From positions 1-35,032 of IMG/VR virus record IMGVR_UViG_3300011270_000012: DNA of 35,032 nt. One strand, written 5' to 3'. Every line of letters starts with the position of its first letter. The stretch's first letter is position 1. Shown piece by piece: positions 6,262-13,756 of this stretch. Under the pieces are notes generated by a model, which saw only the letters and a program-made list of their open reading frames with translations, was not told the DNA's origin and made no database searches. A program made the translations under genes and the position numbers. The stretch is from a virus.

Positions 6262-6672
6262 ATGAGCACTGATGAAGTGGTGGCAGTAGCAGAGGTGGCG
6301 ATGCTTAGTGATGGCACAGTGCAATCCTCTGGCGATCTCCCTACTCTCTCCAGCGAAGATAGAAAGCAAGATATGAGCGATAACGAATTTACCGGACCTA
6401 TGCCCAACAGTTACACGATGACCAGCAGCACACTGAGCAGTGATACCACCATTACACCGTCATTTTTCGATGCGGTTCACCTCCCCTATCCAGTGGTTTC
6501 CAGTGCTGACCTTGCCTTCAGCGCAACCCAACTTGCGCAAATCGAAGAGGTGACGCGTCGTGTGATCAGCGAGGAGTTGGCGAAGGCGCGAGAAGAGATG
6601 GTGCAGCAAGCGACTCTCGAATTAGCGAAGCGGCTACGCACTCAAGCATCAAGCAATCGAGGCATTCTATGA
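6262..6672 (+). CDS. Hypothetical acidic protein, first gene of the island operon
   Basis: A 136-residue protein from ATG 6262. The first 90 residues are Ser/Thr/Asp-rich and probably disordered; the last 40 form a strong amphipathic coiled-coil-like helix (SATQLAQIEEVTRRVISEEL and onward to AKRLR). No known domain. No ribosome site precedes ATG 6262, which lies about 13 bases after the predicted transcript start. ATG 6301, with AGAGGTGG just before it, is a reasonable alternative giving 123 residues. It ends in an ATGA overlap with the next gene. Confidence 0.6.
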   Translation: MSTDEVVAVAEVAMLSDGTVQSSGDLPTLSSEDRKQDMSDNEFTGPMPNSYTMTSSTLSSDTTITPSFFDAVHLPYPVVSSADLAFSATQLAQIEEVTRRVISEELAKAREEMVQQATLELAKRLRTQASSNRGIL

Positions 6673-6944
6673 GCGAGGAGAAAGGCTACATCCGCGTTCG
6701 CATACAGAATGATGGGCATCTGTCACGTCAGACGAAGGTGACGGATGTAGAGACTGGGCGTGAGTTTTACGGCGTGACCAAAGTGGTGATCGGCGATATC
6801 AATGATCCTGCTGCTCACCCATTCCCGTATGCCGAGATTACCATTGCCGATGCGATCTTTGACGTTATCGCGGATGCCCAGATCAAGCATATTTGTCCCT
6901 GCTGTGGAAGAGACGTGGTTTTGGAGGCGAATGAGCATCACTGA
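6669..6944 (+). CDS. Small protein with C-terminal Cys/His cluster
   Basis: A 91-residue protein of unknown function. Its body is beta-rich (YIRVRIQNDG, REFYGVTKVVIGD) and it ends in HICPCCGRDVVLEANEHH. Cys76, Cys78, Cys79 with His74 and His90/91 could hold one metal ion. The start overlaps the previous stop as ATGA, with GAGG 7 bases upstream. It belongs to the tightly packed island operon. Confidence 0.7.
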   Translation: MSEEKGYIRVRIQNDGHLSRQTKVTDVETGREFYGVTKVVIGDINDPAAHPFPYAEITIADAIFDVIADAQIKHICPCCGRDVVLEANEHH

Positions 6945-7113
6945 GCATGGGCTTCGTACGTGGCATGGCATCAAAGGCTATGACATCTATCTGTACGAGG
7001 ACAAATACACTATTACACGGAATGGTGAGGTTATTGAGACTTGCGACACCATAGAATCCGTAAGTAAGCGATATGTAGCGTTGGCATGGGGTAGCGAGGA
7101 GCATAATGGATAA
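6931..7113 (+). CDS. Small hypothetical protein
   Basis: Sixty residues from ATG 6931 with GGAGG at 6923-6927. The sequence reads as a compact beta-sheet fold (GIKGYDIYLYEDKYTITRNG, then a helix with SVSKRYVALAWGS). It overlaps its neighbours by 14 and 8 bases. The longer frame upstream is out of character and has no ribosome site. No family recognised. Confidence 0.6.
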   Translation: MSITEHGLRTWHGIKGYDIYLYEDKYTITRNGEVIETCDTIESVSKRYVALAWGSEEHNG

Positions 7114-7630
7114 AGCCATCAACGAGCATATCGACGGCGTACTTGAGCACAAGAAGCTCGTAGCCTCCTACATGGCACACATCGCCTCTGAGCTTTTCAT
7201 GCGATCCGCTGTGCATGATAACTCAAAGTTCTCACCAGAGGAGTTCGATGCGTTTGTCGAGGCGACACCGCAACTCAAACACCTGACGTATGGCTCAGAT
7301 GAGTACCGGCAAGCGTTGAAGCATATCAAGCCTGCACTGGAGCATCACTACCTCGTCAATAGACACCATCCAGAATACTACTCTCATGGCATCAACGGCA
7401 TGAGCCTCATTGACATTATCGAGATGGTGTGCGATTGGATGGCAGCCGTGAAGCGTGTTAAGGATGGCGATATTCACAAGAGCCTGGAGATCAACAAAGA
7501 GCGGTTTGGCATCGATGAGCAGTTACAGGCGATTATCAGAGGCACCGTGCAAGATATCGAGATGTACTACGGTAGAGAACACTTGCAATGGTTTGATCAG
7601 TCGGTGAAGAGTGAGGAACCCGGAGAATGA
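7106..7630 (+). CDS. DUF5662 family protein
   Basis: A 174-residue protein that matches the DUF5662 pattern I know from phages and Firmicutes: helical start (EHKKLVASYMAHIASELFMR), SAVHDNSKFSPEEFDAF, TYGSDEYRQALKHIKPALEH, NRHHPEYYSHG, then MSLIDIIEMVCDWMAAVKR and a terminal helical bundle. The conserved HD, HH and NRHHPEY residues suggest an HD-like metal site, possibly a nucleotide or phosphate hydrolase, but no activity is established for the family. GAGGAG precedes ATG 7106; the stop overlaps the next start (ATGATGG). Confidence 0.82.
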   Translation: MDKAINEHIDGVLEHKKLVASYMAHIASELFMRSAVHDNSKFSPEEFDAFVEATPQLKHLTYGSDEYRQALKHIKPALEHHYLVNRHHPEYYSHGINGMSLIDIIEMVCDWMAAVKRVKDGDIHKSLEINKERFGIDEQLQAIIRGTVQDIEMYYGREHLQWFDQSVKSEEPGE

Positions 7631-7998
7631 TGGATCTCAGTAGATTCGCATCTCAAGTAAAGCAAGCGAACGATACTTTCCCTGAGACGATTTCAGCCAT
7701 TGACTATGTGCTATTGCAGATGATTACCACGCCGAGTAGTGACCAAACCGGCATGGTCACTCTTGCCGATATGGACATCATGATAGACCATGTGCATCAG
7801 AGTAGCAGCGAGAATGCACCGTTCTTCACGATGTCACCCAGGATGTACCGACGCGTACGTACCCTTGCTCATCTCGGCAAGTTGCGACCGCTACCACGTC
7901 GTAAGTTGCGTAAGTGCCACATGCGGAAGATACACCGCTTTCTCAGACATGAGCGGACACGATATACATATGGAGGTGACCCATTCGCTACTTCATAG
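7627..7998 (+). CDS. Hypothetical basic protein
   Basis: A 123-residue protein starting in an ATGA overlap with the DUF5662 gene. The N-terminal 80 residues look helical (FASQVKQANDTFPETISAID, then LADMDIMIDHV and MSPRMYRRVRTLAHLGK). The C-terminus is strongly basic and His/Arg-rich (RKLRKCHMRKIHRFLRHERT), which suggests nucleic-acid contact. No family recognised. Its end overlaps the exoribonuclease start by 16 bases and contains that gene's strong ribosome site at 7972-7979. Confidence 0.65.
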   Translation: MMDLSRFASQVKQANDTFPETISAIDYVLLQMITTPSSDQTGMVTLADMDIMIDHVHQSSSENAPFFTMSPRMYRRVRTLAHLGKLRPLPRRKLRKCHMRKIHRFLRHERTRYTYGGDPFATS

Positions 7999-8564
7999 AC
8001 ACCGAGTTCATTGATGACGGACTGACTATCGACTTGATCAGCATTGGGATCGTTGCGGAAGACGGTAGAGAGTACTATGCGCAATCCTGTGAGTTTGAGC
8101 CTCGCAAGGCAAGTGAGTGGGTACAAAAGAAGGTGATTGCATGTTTAGATCCATGCCCTAATTACGGTCGCCCTATCTCTTCACATACGGCCTTACACAG
8201 AATGAGTGGTCAATGCCTTGACTATCCTACAGGCTTTTTACAAAGTTGCCATTGGCGAACACGCCAGCAGATCAAAGCCGAAATCCTAGCCTTTATGGAT
8301 GTTGAGGAATATGGCAAACCAGAGTTACACGGCTGGTGTTCGGGATACGACTGGGTTGCGCTCTGTCAACTCTTCGGCACCATGATGGATCTCCCCGATG
8401 GCTGGCCGCACTTTATCAATGATTTTCAGCAAGTGCTAGACGGTCGCGGTATCTCTGACGATGAATTGCCAGAACAAGAAGAGGGATTACATAACGCTCT
8501 TAGTGACGCTCTTCATTTGAAAAAGTTGTGGGGATATATCGTGCGCAACGATTGTTGGCAATAA
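7983..8564 (+). CDS. DEDDh 3'-5' exoribonuclease (Rv2179c-like), apparent AUU start
   Basis: A 193-residue RNA exonuclease like mycobacterial Rv2179c, which trims RNA 3' ends using two metal ions. Catalytic residues are Asp6 and Glu8 (YFIDTEF), Asp123 (HGWCSGYDW), and His170 with Asp175 (LHNALSDA). The family begins M-R-Y-F-x-D-T-E-F; here that frame starts with ATT CGC TAC TTC, and the frame is closed by TGA only six bases upstream. A near-perfect ribosome site GGAGGTGA (7972-7979) sits 3 bases before the ATT. The next possible start, TTG 8034, would remove Asp6 and Glu8. I therefore call ATT 7983 as start; a point change from ATG or a sequencing error is the alternative. Confidence 0.85.
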   Translation: MRYFIDTEFIDDGLTIDLISIGIVAEDGREYYAQSCEFEPRKASEWVQKKVIACLDPCPNYGRPISSHTALHRMSGQCLDYPTGFLQSCHWRTRQQIKAEILAFMDVEEYGKPELHGWCSGYDWVALCQLFGTMMDLPDGWPHFINDFQQVLDGRGISDDELPEQEEGLHNALSDALHLKKLWGYIVRNDCWQ

Positions 8565-8573
8565 GGAGCGCAA

Positions 8574-8927
8574 GTGAAGTCAACAGACCTATTTGTATGG
8601 GGATTTGTGCTCCACTTAATTGTTGATTGGCTGTTTCAGAATCAGTGGATGGCTGATAACAAATCATCACTACATCATCCTGCATCCTGGGTGCATAGCG
8701 GCATTCATCTCATCGGGTTGCTCTTGGTGTTCCCTGCACCTATCGCGCTCATCATCGCTACCACGCATCTGCTCATCGATACCAGGGTGCCGTTGCAGTG
8801 GTGGCGCAAGACGTTCAGGCAGACGACGGAGGGCCCGATGGCTGTCCATGTGGCAATCTGGACGGATCAAGTGGCGCATGTCGCAGTACTAGCTATAGCG
8901 GCATTTATGGTAGGGAGAGGTGTATAA
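8574..8927 (+). CDS. DUF3307-like membrane protein
   Basis: A 117-residue membrane protein. It opens with FVLHLIVDWLFQNQWMADNK, close to the DUF3307 signature of His-x3-Asp and Gln followed by a helix. Next come WVHSGIHLIGLLLVF (helix 2), ATTHLLIDTRVPLQWW and a final helix WTDQVAHVAVLAIAAFMV. Conserved His/Asp residues in three helices are characteristic. Start is GTG 8574 with AAGGAG five bases upstream. Function of the family is unknown; it occurs in phages and plasmids. Confidence 0.75.
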   Translation: MKSTDLFVWGFVLHLIVDWLFQNQWMADNKSSLHHPASWVHSGIHLIGLLLVFPAPIALIIATTHLLIDTRVPLQWWRKTFRQTTEGPMAVHVAIWTDQVAHVAVLAIAAFMVGRGV

Positions 8928-9377
8928 GTGACTGAGCACTCATCGTTATTCCGTCGTACGCCGCACCCACACATACCGGCAAACGTGAACTATCTCCTTC
9001 GACTGGAGCGGATGACGGGTAGCTTCAATCAACGTCTAGCGCTGCGCGTAACGCGGATCGTTGGCACTATGGCCTGTGGTTACCTCTTCATTACCATAGC
9101 CATCATCGGCTTCCCAGGCTTCCCGGCAACGCTACCGCAATATGTCCAGTGGTTCAGCGGTACCTTCTTGCAACTTGTCATGCTACCTATCCTCGCAGTA
9201 GGAACGGCACAACTGGGAAGACATCAGGAGGTGCAGGCTAATGAGGAATTCGATACGACAACGAAGATCTACGCCGATATCGAGACACTCGTCGAACAAA
9301 ACAACAGGATCATCGAGATGTTGCTGAGGTCAGACACCGGACCGTTTCTGTCACCAAGAGACACGCCGCATGATTAA
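8928..9377 (+). CDS. DUF1003-like two-helix membrane protein
   Basis: A 149-residue inner-membrane protein. After a 30-residue soluble start come FNQRLALRVTRIVGTMACGY and a first membrane helix (about 50-68), then a loop with PQYVQWFSGTFLQLVMLPIL as the second (about 78-96). A charged coiled tail (about 100-140, NEEFDTTTKIYADIETLVEQ) follows. The FN-x-x-ALxVTxxVGTM segment and tail resemble DUF1003 proteins. GTG 8928 directly follows the previous stop TAA, with GGGAGAGG upstream. Role unknown; not placed with the lysis genes. Confidence 0.65.
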   Translation: MTEHSSLFRRTPHPHIPANVNYLLRLERMTGSFNQRLALRVTRIVGTMACGYLFITIAIIGFPGFPATLPQYVQWFSGTFLQLVMLPILAVGTAQLGRHQEVQANEEFDTTTKIYADIETLVEQNNRIIEMLLRSDTGPFLSPRDTPHD

Positions 9378-9642
9378 TGCTCGACGTAAACTCATGCCGA
9401 AACTGCCAACAACACCAAATCCAACCATATTGCGCGGTATACGTCGGTTCCTCGTCGTGCATGACAACGCAAAAGTTCACGGGCGATTCCCGATCCAGAT
9501 ACGAACAAGCGAGGGCTGTTTATTTACGAGTGGTAGATGTGTCATCGATACTGATTTGGAGCGCAAGGGATTTATCGGCATGGGCGAGTTAGAGGATGTG
9601 TTAGGCGCGTGGGGTAATGTAACGGTGGAGTTCATCGATTGA
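9370..9642 (+). CDS. Hypothetical protein
   Basis: Ninety residues, or 82 from the second ATG at 9394. The visible pattern is RFLVVHDNAKVHGRFPIQIR, CLFTSGRCVIDTDLERKGF and a short helix GMGELEDVL, suggesting a small beta barrel. No family recognised. It overlaps the membrane protein by 8 bases and its stop overlaps the TTG start of the next gene. Confidence 0.6.
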   Translation: MINARRKLMPKLPTTPNPTILRGIRRFLVVHDNAKVHGRFPIQIRTSEGCLFTSGRCVIDTDLERKGFIGMGELEDVLGAWGNVTVEFID

Positions 9643-9884
9643 GCAAGCAGCGTTACATTGCACAACAACGCATTGCCAGGATCAAGCATCGCAACCTGCT
9701 GCGTTGGCGGTGCAAGCAGTGTCACGGCGTCCATCATGTGCCGCCAGAACGCAGCGATGAGATACCTCAAGAATTCGTCGGGTGGTATTGGTGTACCTGT
9801 GGTGATAGAGTGGCGTATCGAGAGTTCGTCGAAGCGTGGCGTAATTGGCTGATTGATCGAGGATACAGGATGGCTCCATTATGA
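9639..9884 (+). CDS. Small zinc-ribbon-like protein, TTG start
   Basis: An 81-residue basic protein with one probable metal site: Cys25 and Cys28 (WRCKQCHG), then Cys52 and Cys54 (YWCTCGD). Basic N-terminal helix (QRYIAQQRIARIKHRN) and a helical C-terminus (FVEAWRNWLIDRG). TTG 9639 overlaps the previous TGA (TTGA), and the gene ends in ATGA with the DUF1064 gene, so it is coupled on both sides. Function unknown; nucleic-acid binding is plausible. Confidence 0.65.
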   Translation: MSKQRYIAQQRIARIKHRNLLRWRCKQCHGVHHVPPERSDEIPQEFVGWYWCTCGDRVAYREFVEAWRNWLIDRGYRMAPL

Positions 9885-10210
9885 CAGCGAGATCGAAGTA
9901 CAATAATCGCATCACGGTGATCGATAACCACCGTTTTCACAGCTTGGCAGAAGCTCATCGATACGGTGAGTTGAAACTTCTGGCGCTCGCTGGCAAGATC
10001 CGCAACCTCACGCTGCAACCGTGCTACCCGATCCGCATCAATGGTGAGCATATCTGCAACTACATTGGCGACTTCGAGTATGTGGACTGCACGACCAATC
10101 AACGCGTGACGGAGGACGTAAAATCTGAGGCAACTGTTACACAAGTATATATTCTGAAACGCAAGCTCATGCTGGCGGTGCATCATATCAAGATTGTGGA
10201 GGTGATGTAG
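9881..10210 (+). CDS. DUF1064 PD-(D/E)XK nuclease-like protein
   Basis: A 109-residue protein of the DUF1064 family, thought to be a phage nuclease of the PD-(D/E)XK type. The start SKYNNRITVIDNHRFHSLAE with Glu24 and the helix AHRYGELKLLALAGKI are typical. The core residues are Asp64 (YIGDFEYVD) and Asp79-x-Lys81 (TEDVKS), followed by VYILKRKLML. Usual family length is 110-130. It lies in the island with other nucleic-acid enzymes and may process recombination or replication intermediates; that role is inference. Confidence 0.85.
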   Translation: MTARSKYNNRITVIDNHRFHSLAEAHRYGELKLLALAGKIRNLTLQPCYPIRINGEHICNYIGDFEYVDCTTNQRVTEDVKSEATVTQVYILKRKLMLAVHHIKIVEVM

Positions 10211-10404
10211 TGGTAGAGCAATCTGAGCAAGACAAGCGTGTGCCGATCCTCTGTCCTCGCACCAACAAAGTGCTAGCCTACATCGACAAGGATGGCATCT
10301 ATCTGTTTTGTCGTGAGCGAGGGTGCTACCAAGAGCATCGCTTTGCGCACAGTGCGATTAATAAGACGGTTACTGAGTTGGGGGCGGATGTGACTGTGCA
10401 GTAG
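10210..10404 (+). CDS. Small Com-like zinc-finger protein
   Basis: Sixty-four residues from GTG 10210, which overlaps the preceding TAG by one base. RVPILCPRTNKVLAYIDKDG, then IYLFCRERGCYQEHRF, has the layout of small phage zinc ribbons such as Mu Com. However, the first knuckle has only Cys15, with Cys34, Cys39 and His43 completing a possible site. Last gene of the island operon, ending 67 bases before a terminator. Confidence 0.6.
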   Translation: MVEQSEQDKRVPILCPRTNKVLAYIDKDGIYLFCRERGCYQEHRFAHSAINKTVTELGADVTVQ

Positions 10405-10430
10405 CCAAACTCTTGCACAGCGTGTATACT
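10402..10430 (+). promoter_or_regulatory. Promoter TAGCCA-17-TATACT before the head operon
   Basis: TATACT at 10425-10430 inside the exact repeat CGTGTATACTGT (also at 6233-6244). TAGCCA at 10402-10407 matches four of six -35 bases at a 17-bp spacing and overlaps the previous stop codon. A transcript from about 10437 meets the terminator at 10471-10509 after about 35 bases. Confidence 0.5.
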
Positions 10431-10470
10431 GTATGGTAGATTGACAATAGCAAGATAAAACATGGCATAT

Positions 10471-10509
10471 GAGCCGCTGAGCCGCCGAGTGTGGTCAGCG
10501 GCTCTTTTT
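10471..10509 (+). terminator. Intrinsic terminator before the capsid protease gene
   Basis: GAGCCGCTGA (10471-10480) and TCAGCGGCTC (10495-10504) form a perfect 10-bp GC-rich stem with a 14-nt loop, followed by TTTTTGTTTG. It can end the island operon, and also the transcript from the promoter at 10402-10430, making a leader or small RNA of about 73 nt. It lies inside the open frame that extends the protease gene upstream, which argues against the upstream ATG 10462 as start. Confidence 0.85.
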
Positions 10510-10539
10510 GTTTGTCTTTTAACTCGTGGGGTGGCAAGT

Positions 10540-12264
10540 GTGGATGTAGCAGTAGCCGAGGAGATTCGGCAACACCTCAATAATGCCGATGAAGCGGCGC
10601 AAGAAGAATACGAACGGTATTTCTCGCAGGATGATCGTAAGAAACTCGATGCCTCAGATTTTGCCGGACCTGGGATGTCATTCCCTGTGAATTCACAGCA
10701 AGATCTCGATAATGCGGCGCGACTTATTGGACATGCAGGCGATCCTGCTGCTGTCAAAAGCCGCTTAATCGCTATAGCAAAACGCAAAGGGCTAACACTG
10801 CCGAAGAGTTGGCAAGAAGCCACTGAGAGCATAGAGAGTACTAACGCCACAATATCACCAACCGCCTCCATGAAGTCGCGTGTAGCACGCATCAAGGTGC
10901 TCTGGCTCTATGATGATGCGATATCCCTCAACGGGCGCCAATATCCCCGTGAGGCAGTGGATAAGCTCATACAATCCGGTCAACTGGCACTCTCACAACC
11001 TGATGGACTCCCACTTACTTGCTACATCTCTCATGACATGGCTGACCAGGACAACAGCATCAAGATGACAGGGCGGGTAACACAACTCTGGCGTGAAGGT
11101 GTCAATGCAATGGCGAATGTGGACATCCCTGATACCCATGCAGGACGGGATGTTGCAGTGCTCACCTCTAACCGCTATCTCAACACGATGAGCCTGCGTG
11201 CTAGCGGGGCCGAGATGAAACTAGACAAGCAAAGAGGCATTCCACAGGTTTCAGGTAGCAACTTAACCTTGCAAGGCATCGATTTTACTGCCAGTCCCGG
11301 CATACCGCAAGCCCGCATCCAACAAGTTTTGCTAGAGTCGGCGGACCGCGCTGGCATCTGTGAGGTATTTGACCTTACGCCAGAGTCTATTCTGATCGAG
11401 ACACAGGAGAAACACATGGACATCCGTGAAGAAGTCATTCCCTCTACCACGAGCGGCAACACTGTCGGCATGACGAGCGATCCTACCGATGACGATTACC
11501 ACAAGAACAACTACGAGATACCGCCAATGTTGTCAGGCGATGTCACCGATCAGATGCAGAGTTACCTGCGTGAAGCCCACGATCACCTCGCTGCTGTGCA
11601 GGGACGAAGTTGTGCTGGTGGCATGGAGAGCACAAAACGCAAGACGCTTGAGGAAGCTGGACGCATGATCTCAGGCAAGAATGACAAGCATCTCGACGCC
11701 GCACATGACAACATTGCCCATGCACTCGGTATGGAGTGCGAATCTGCACAGAACAAACAACCGATGGCTGCGCAACCTGATGATAACACGAACAATATGG
11801 AGGCTAAGAAGCCAATGGAAGCAAAAATCACCACTGACGACGCATTGAAGTTGCTGGAGTCTCATGGCTTCAAAATTGAGCGTCCGAAAACTCGTGAGGA
11901 AGTATTACAAGAAGCGTTCGACCGTAAACTTGAGGCACAGCAAGCCGCAATGCAGGTGGCTATGGATGCCAAACTTACTGCACTCTCTGAGCAGTTCGCC
12001 ACTATCGCCGCAAAGAGTGAGCCAACCCCACAACGCAAAAGCCTGGTGGAAGGTGCAACCACGACGGGTACGAAGCCTGCACATCAGCGCCCATCGGCGC
12101 GTAAGAATGGCGATTACCTCAAGGAGCAACTCAAGGAAATTCCGCTTGACTATCTCGCCGACCGCTCTTTTCCCCTGCCCGACGGTGTTAACGTGGAGCG
12201 CTTGTTAGAAGAGATGAAATTGCCGCTTCTGGGGATGTACGACGACAAATACGGATTAGTGTAG
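10540..12264 (+). CDS. Capsid maturation protease-scaffold fusion
   Basis: A 574-residue head protein with several parts. Residues about 1-95 carry a KLDASDFAGPGMSFPVNS ... LIAIAKRKGLTLPKSW domain common at the front of siphovirus proteases. About 105-260 is the serine protease core, with ARIKVLWLYDDAISLNGRQY, His in CYISHDM, and YLNTMSLRASGAEM. A DYHKNNYEIPPMLSGDV linker and a helical His/Asp-rich unit (about 335-410) follow. The end is a coiled scaffold-like stretch (about 430-520). Phages often fuse scaffold and protease so that the scaffold is self-digested. I chose GTG 10540, preceded by GTGGGGTGG, because the longer frame from ATG 10462 runs through a terminator hairpin and has no ribosome site. 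Confidence 0.8.
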   Translation: MDVAVAEEIRQHLNNADEAAQEEYERYFSQDDRKKLDASDFAGPGMSFPVNSQQDLDNAARLIGHAGDPAAVKSRLIAIAKRKGLTLPKSWQEATESIESTNATISPTASMKSRVARIKVLWLYDDAISLNGRQYPREAVDKLIQSGQLALSQPDGLPLTCYISHDMADQDNSIKMTGRVTQLWREGVNAMANVDIPDTHAGRDVAVLTSNRYLNTMSLRASGAEMKLDKQRGIPQVSGSNLTLQGIDFTASPGIPQARIQQVLLESADRAGICEVFDLTPESILIETQEKHMDIREEVIPSTTSGNTVGMTSDPTDDDYHKNNYEIPPMLSGDVTDQMQSYLREAHDHLAAVQGRSCAGGMESTKRKTLEEAGRMISGKNDKHLDAAHDNIAHALGMECESAQNKQPMAAQPDDNTNNMEAKKPMEAKITTDDALKLLESHGFKIERPKTREEVLQEAFDRKLEAQQAAMQVAMDAKLTALSEQFATIAAKSEPTPQRKSLVEGATTTGTKPAHQRPSARKNGDYLKEQLKEIPLDYLADRSFPLPDGVNVERLLEEMKLPLLGMYDDKYGLV

Positions 12265-12319
12265 TAACGGTAAGTGACACGGCATGGCGGCTGTGTGGAT
12301 GTGATGTGAGGATGAAGAC

Positions 12320-13747
12320 ATGCCAATAAGCCTTGAGGAGCTTCGCGAAGCAACGTTTTCGTTAAGCACAACGGGAGCAACCAACCTTGTTCCTAAAATC
12401 ATTGATAGGTTGCTCCTGGAATATGTGCGCAAGTACGCACCACTGCGCAGGGCATTACCGCGCAAGACGTGGGGTACCAATACCTACTACTTCAACCAGC
12501 GAACAGCGCTACCGAAGTCTCAGGTGACTACAGAGGCACCTAGCACAACTGACGTAGCGGCCACAACGTCGACCTACAATCAGGTCAATTACCCGATCAA
12601 ACACTTACAGACTCAGATCGACATTTCCACTTTCAGCGCACAGGTGGCGGCGGTCAACGGTAACCTCTACGATCTGGAATTGGCGGGTGCTGCAAAATCT
12701 CTTGCATACCTCGAAGAGACGCTGCACATGTGGGGAAGTGCAGGAGCGACTGCGAATACCAAACGCCCACAATGGGACGGCATGGATATGCTGATTGCGT
12801 CTGGCAACAAGATTGATGCTGCGACACAAACGCTGAGCCTGAGCATGCTTGATGCCTGTATCGATAGCATTAAGGGTGTAGCCGCGCAGGAACTTGGTAC
12901 CGACTGGTTCTTCGTGATGAGTCCAAAGATGATGAGCAAGCTGAACGGGTTGTTCGTCAATCAACAGCGCTTTAACGCGGGTATGACCAAGATCTTCTCC
13001 CGTGATGACTATGGAATTCCCGGCGCGGATGTAGCCGATTCGCTGATTGACGCTGGCGTCGAAGTTGCGACGTACCGGTCGATCCCGTTCGTCCTGAGCA
13101 CCTTTATGAGCAGTGTTGGTGCAATGACCACCGTTTCCGCAAGTGACGCTGGCGGCTCCGGCTCTCAGCTTGCGAACCAGGCGTACTACTATGTTGTCGA
13201 GTGCTTAACGCGCTACGGTCTAACGACTGCCTCCAATGAGGTCACAGTCACACCAACCGCTGGTCACAATGTGACGGTCTCGTGGACCACACCGGCAGTT
13301 ACGGATGCATTTGGCAACACCATCGACGTATTAGCGTATCGCATTTTTCGTTCTAACGCGTCCTCATCGGCGATAGGGACCGAGAGCCTCTACGCAGTGG
13401 TACCGGCGTTTGATGCAAGTGACGTTGCGGTAACGTCCTTCAGTGACACCGGTATCCCAAGCATCAGTACGAGCCTGTACACCACTGTCAACTCATCGGG
13501 TAGTGCAGCCATTCCTGATACTGTTACCTTCCCGCGTGTACAGGCGACCGGACAGAACGTCGAGGACATCTACCTGTTCCCGCGCCATCCTGAGTACGCG
13601 ACGGTTGCGGTGGTCAACGAAGCCAAAACACAGATGTTGGCACCAGTGAATGCCCGAACAAGACAGTTTGCTATCACTGCTGATATGGCGCTTGCTCTGC
13701 GTGCTCCAGCATTTGCGGCGAAGCTCGGTAGAGTACGCACGGTCTAG
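12320..13747 (+). CDS. Major capsid protein, HK97 type, with inserted beta-sandwich
   Basis: A 475-residue shell protein. The N-terminal helix, YAPLRRALPRKTWGTNTYYF and ALPKSQVTTEA resemble the N-arm and E-loop region of HK97-fold capsids. LAYLEETLHMWGSAG and FFVMSPKMMSKLNGLF mark the P-domain. The fold is interrupted at about 272-385 by an Ig/FN3-like stretch (YYYVVECLTRYGLTTASNEV, VTVSWTTPAV, LAYRIFRS), after which capsid text resumes with VEDIYLFPRHPEYATVAVVN. Such insertions display surface beta-sandwiches on some phages. The upstream ribosome site is GAGGATG about 10 bases before the ATG. No delta domain is visible; scaffolding is supplied by the gene before it. Confidence 0.85.
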   Translation: MPISLEELREATFSLSTTGATNLVPKIIDRLLLEYVRKYAPLRRALPRKTWGTNTYYFNQRTALPKSQVTTEAPSTTDVAATTSTYNQVNYPIKHLQTQIDISTFSAQVAAVNGNLYDLELAGAAKSLAYLEETLHMWGSAGATANTKRPQWDGMDMLIASGNKIDAATQTLSLSMLDACIDSIKGVAAQELGTDWFFVMSPKMMSKLNGLFVNQQRFNAGMTKIFSRDDYGIPGADVADSLIDAGVEVATYRSIPFVLSTFMSSVGAMTTVSASDAGGSGSQLANQAYYYVVECLTRYGLTTASNEVTVTPTAGHNVTVSWTTPAVTDAFGNTIDVLAYRIFRSNASSSAIGTESLYAVVPAFDASDVAVTSFSDTGIPSISTSLYTTVNSSGSAAIPDTVTFPRVQATGQNVEDIYLFPRHPEYATVAVVNEAKTQMLAPVNARTRQFAITADMALALRAPAFAAKLGRVRTV

Positions 13748-13756
13748 AGGTGGCAC

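Noticed and set aside
10441-10470. TTGACA at 10441-10446 as a -35 box
   Set aside because: No acceptable -10 hexamer lies 16-19 bases downstream (text is GGCATATG).
10462-10539. Longer protease starting at ATG 10462
   Set aside because: The frame crosses a perfect intrinsic terminator and has no ribosome site; GTG 10540 is better placed.
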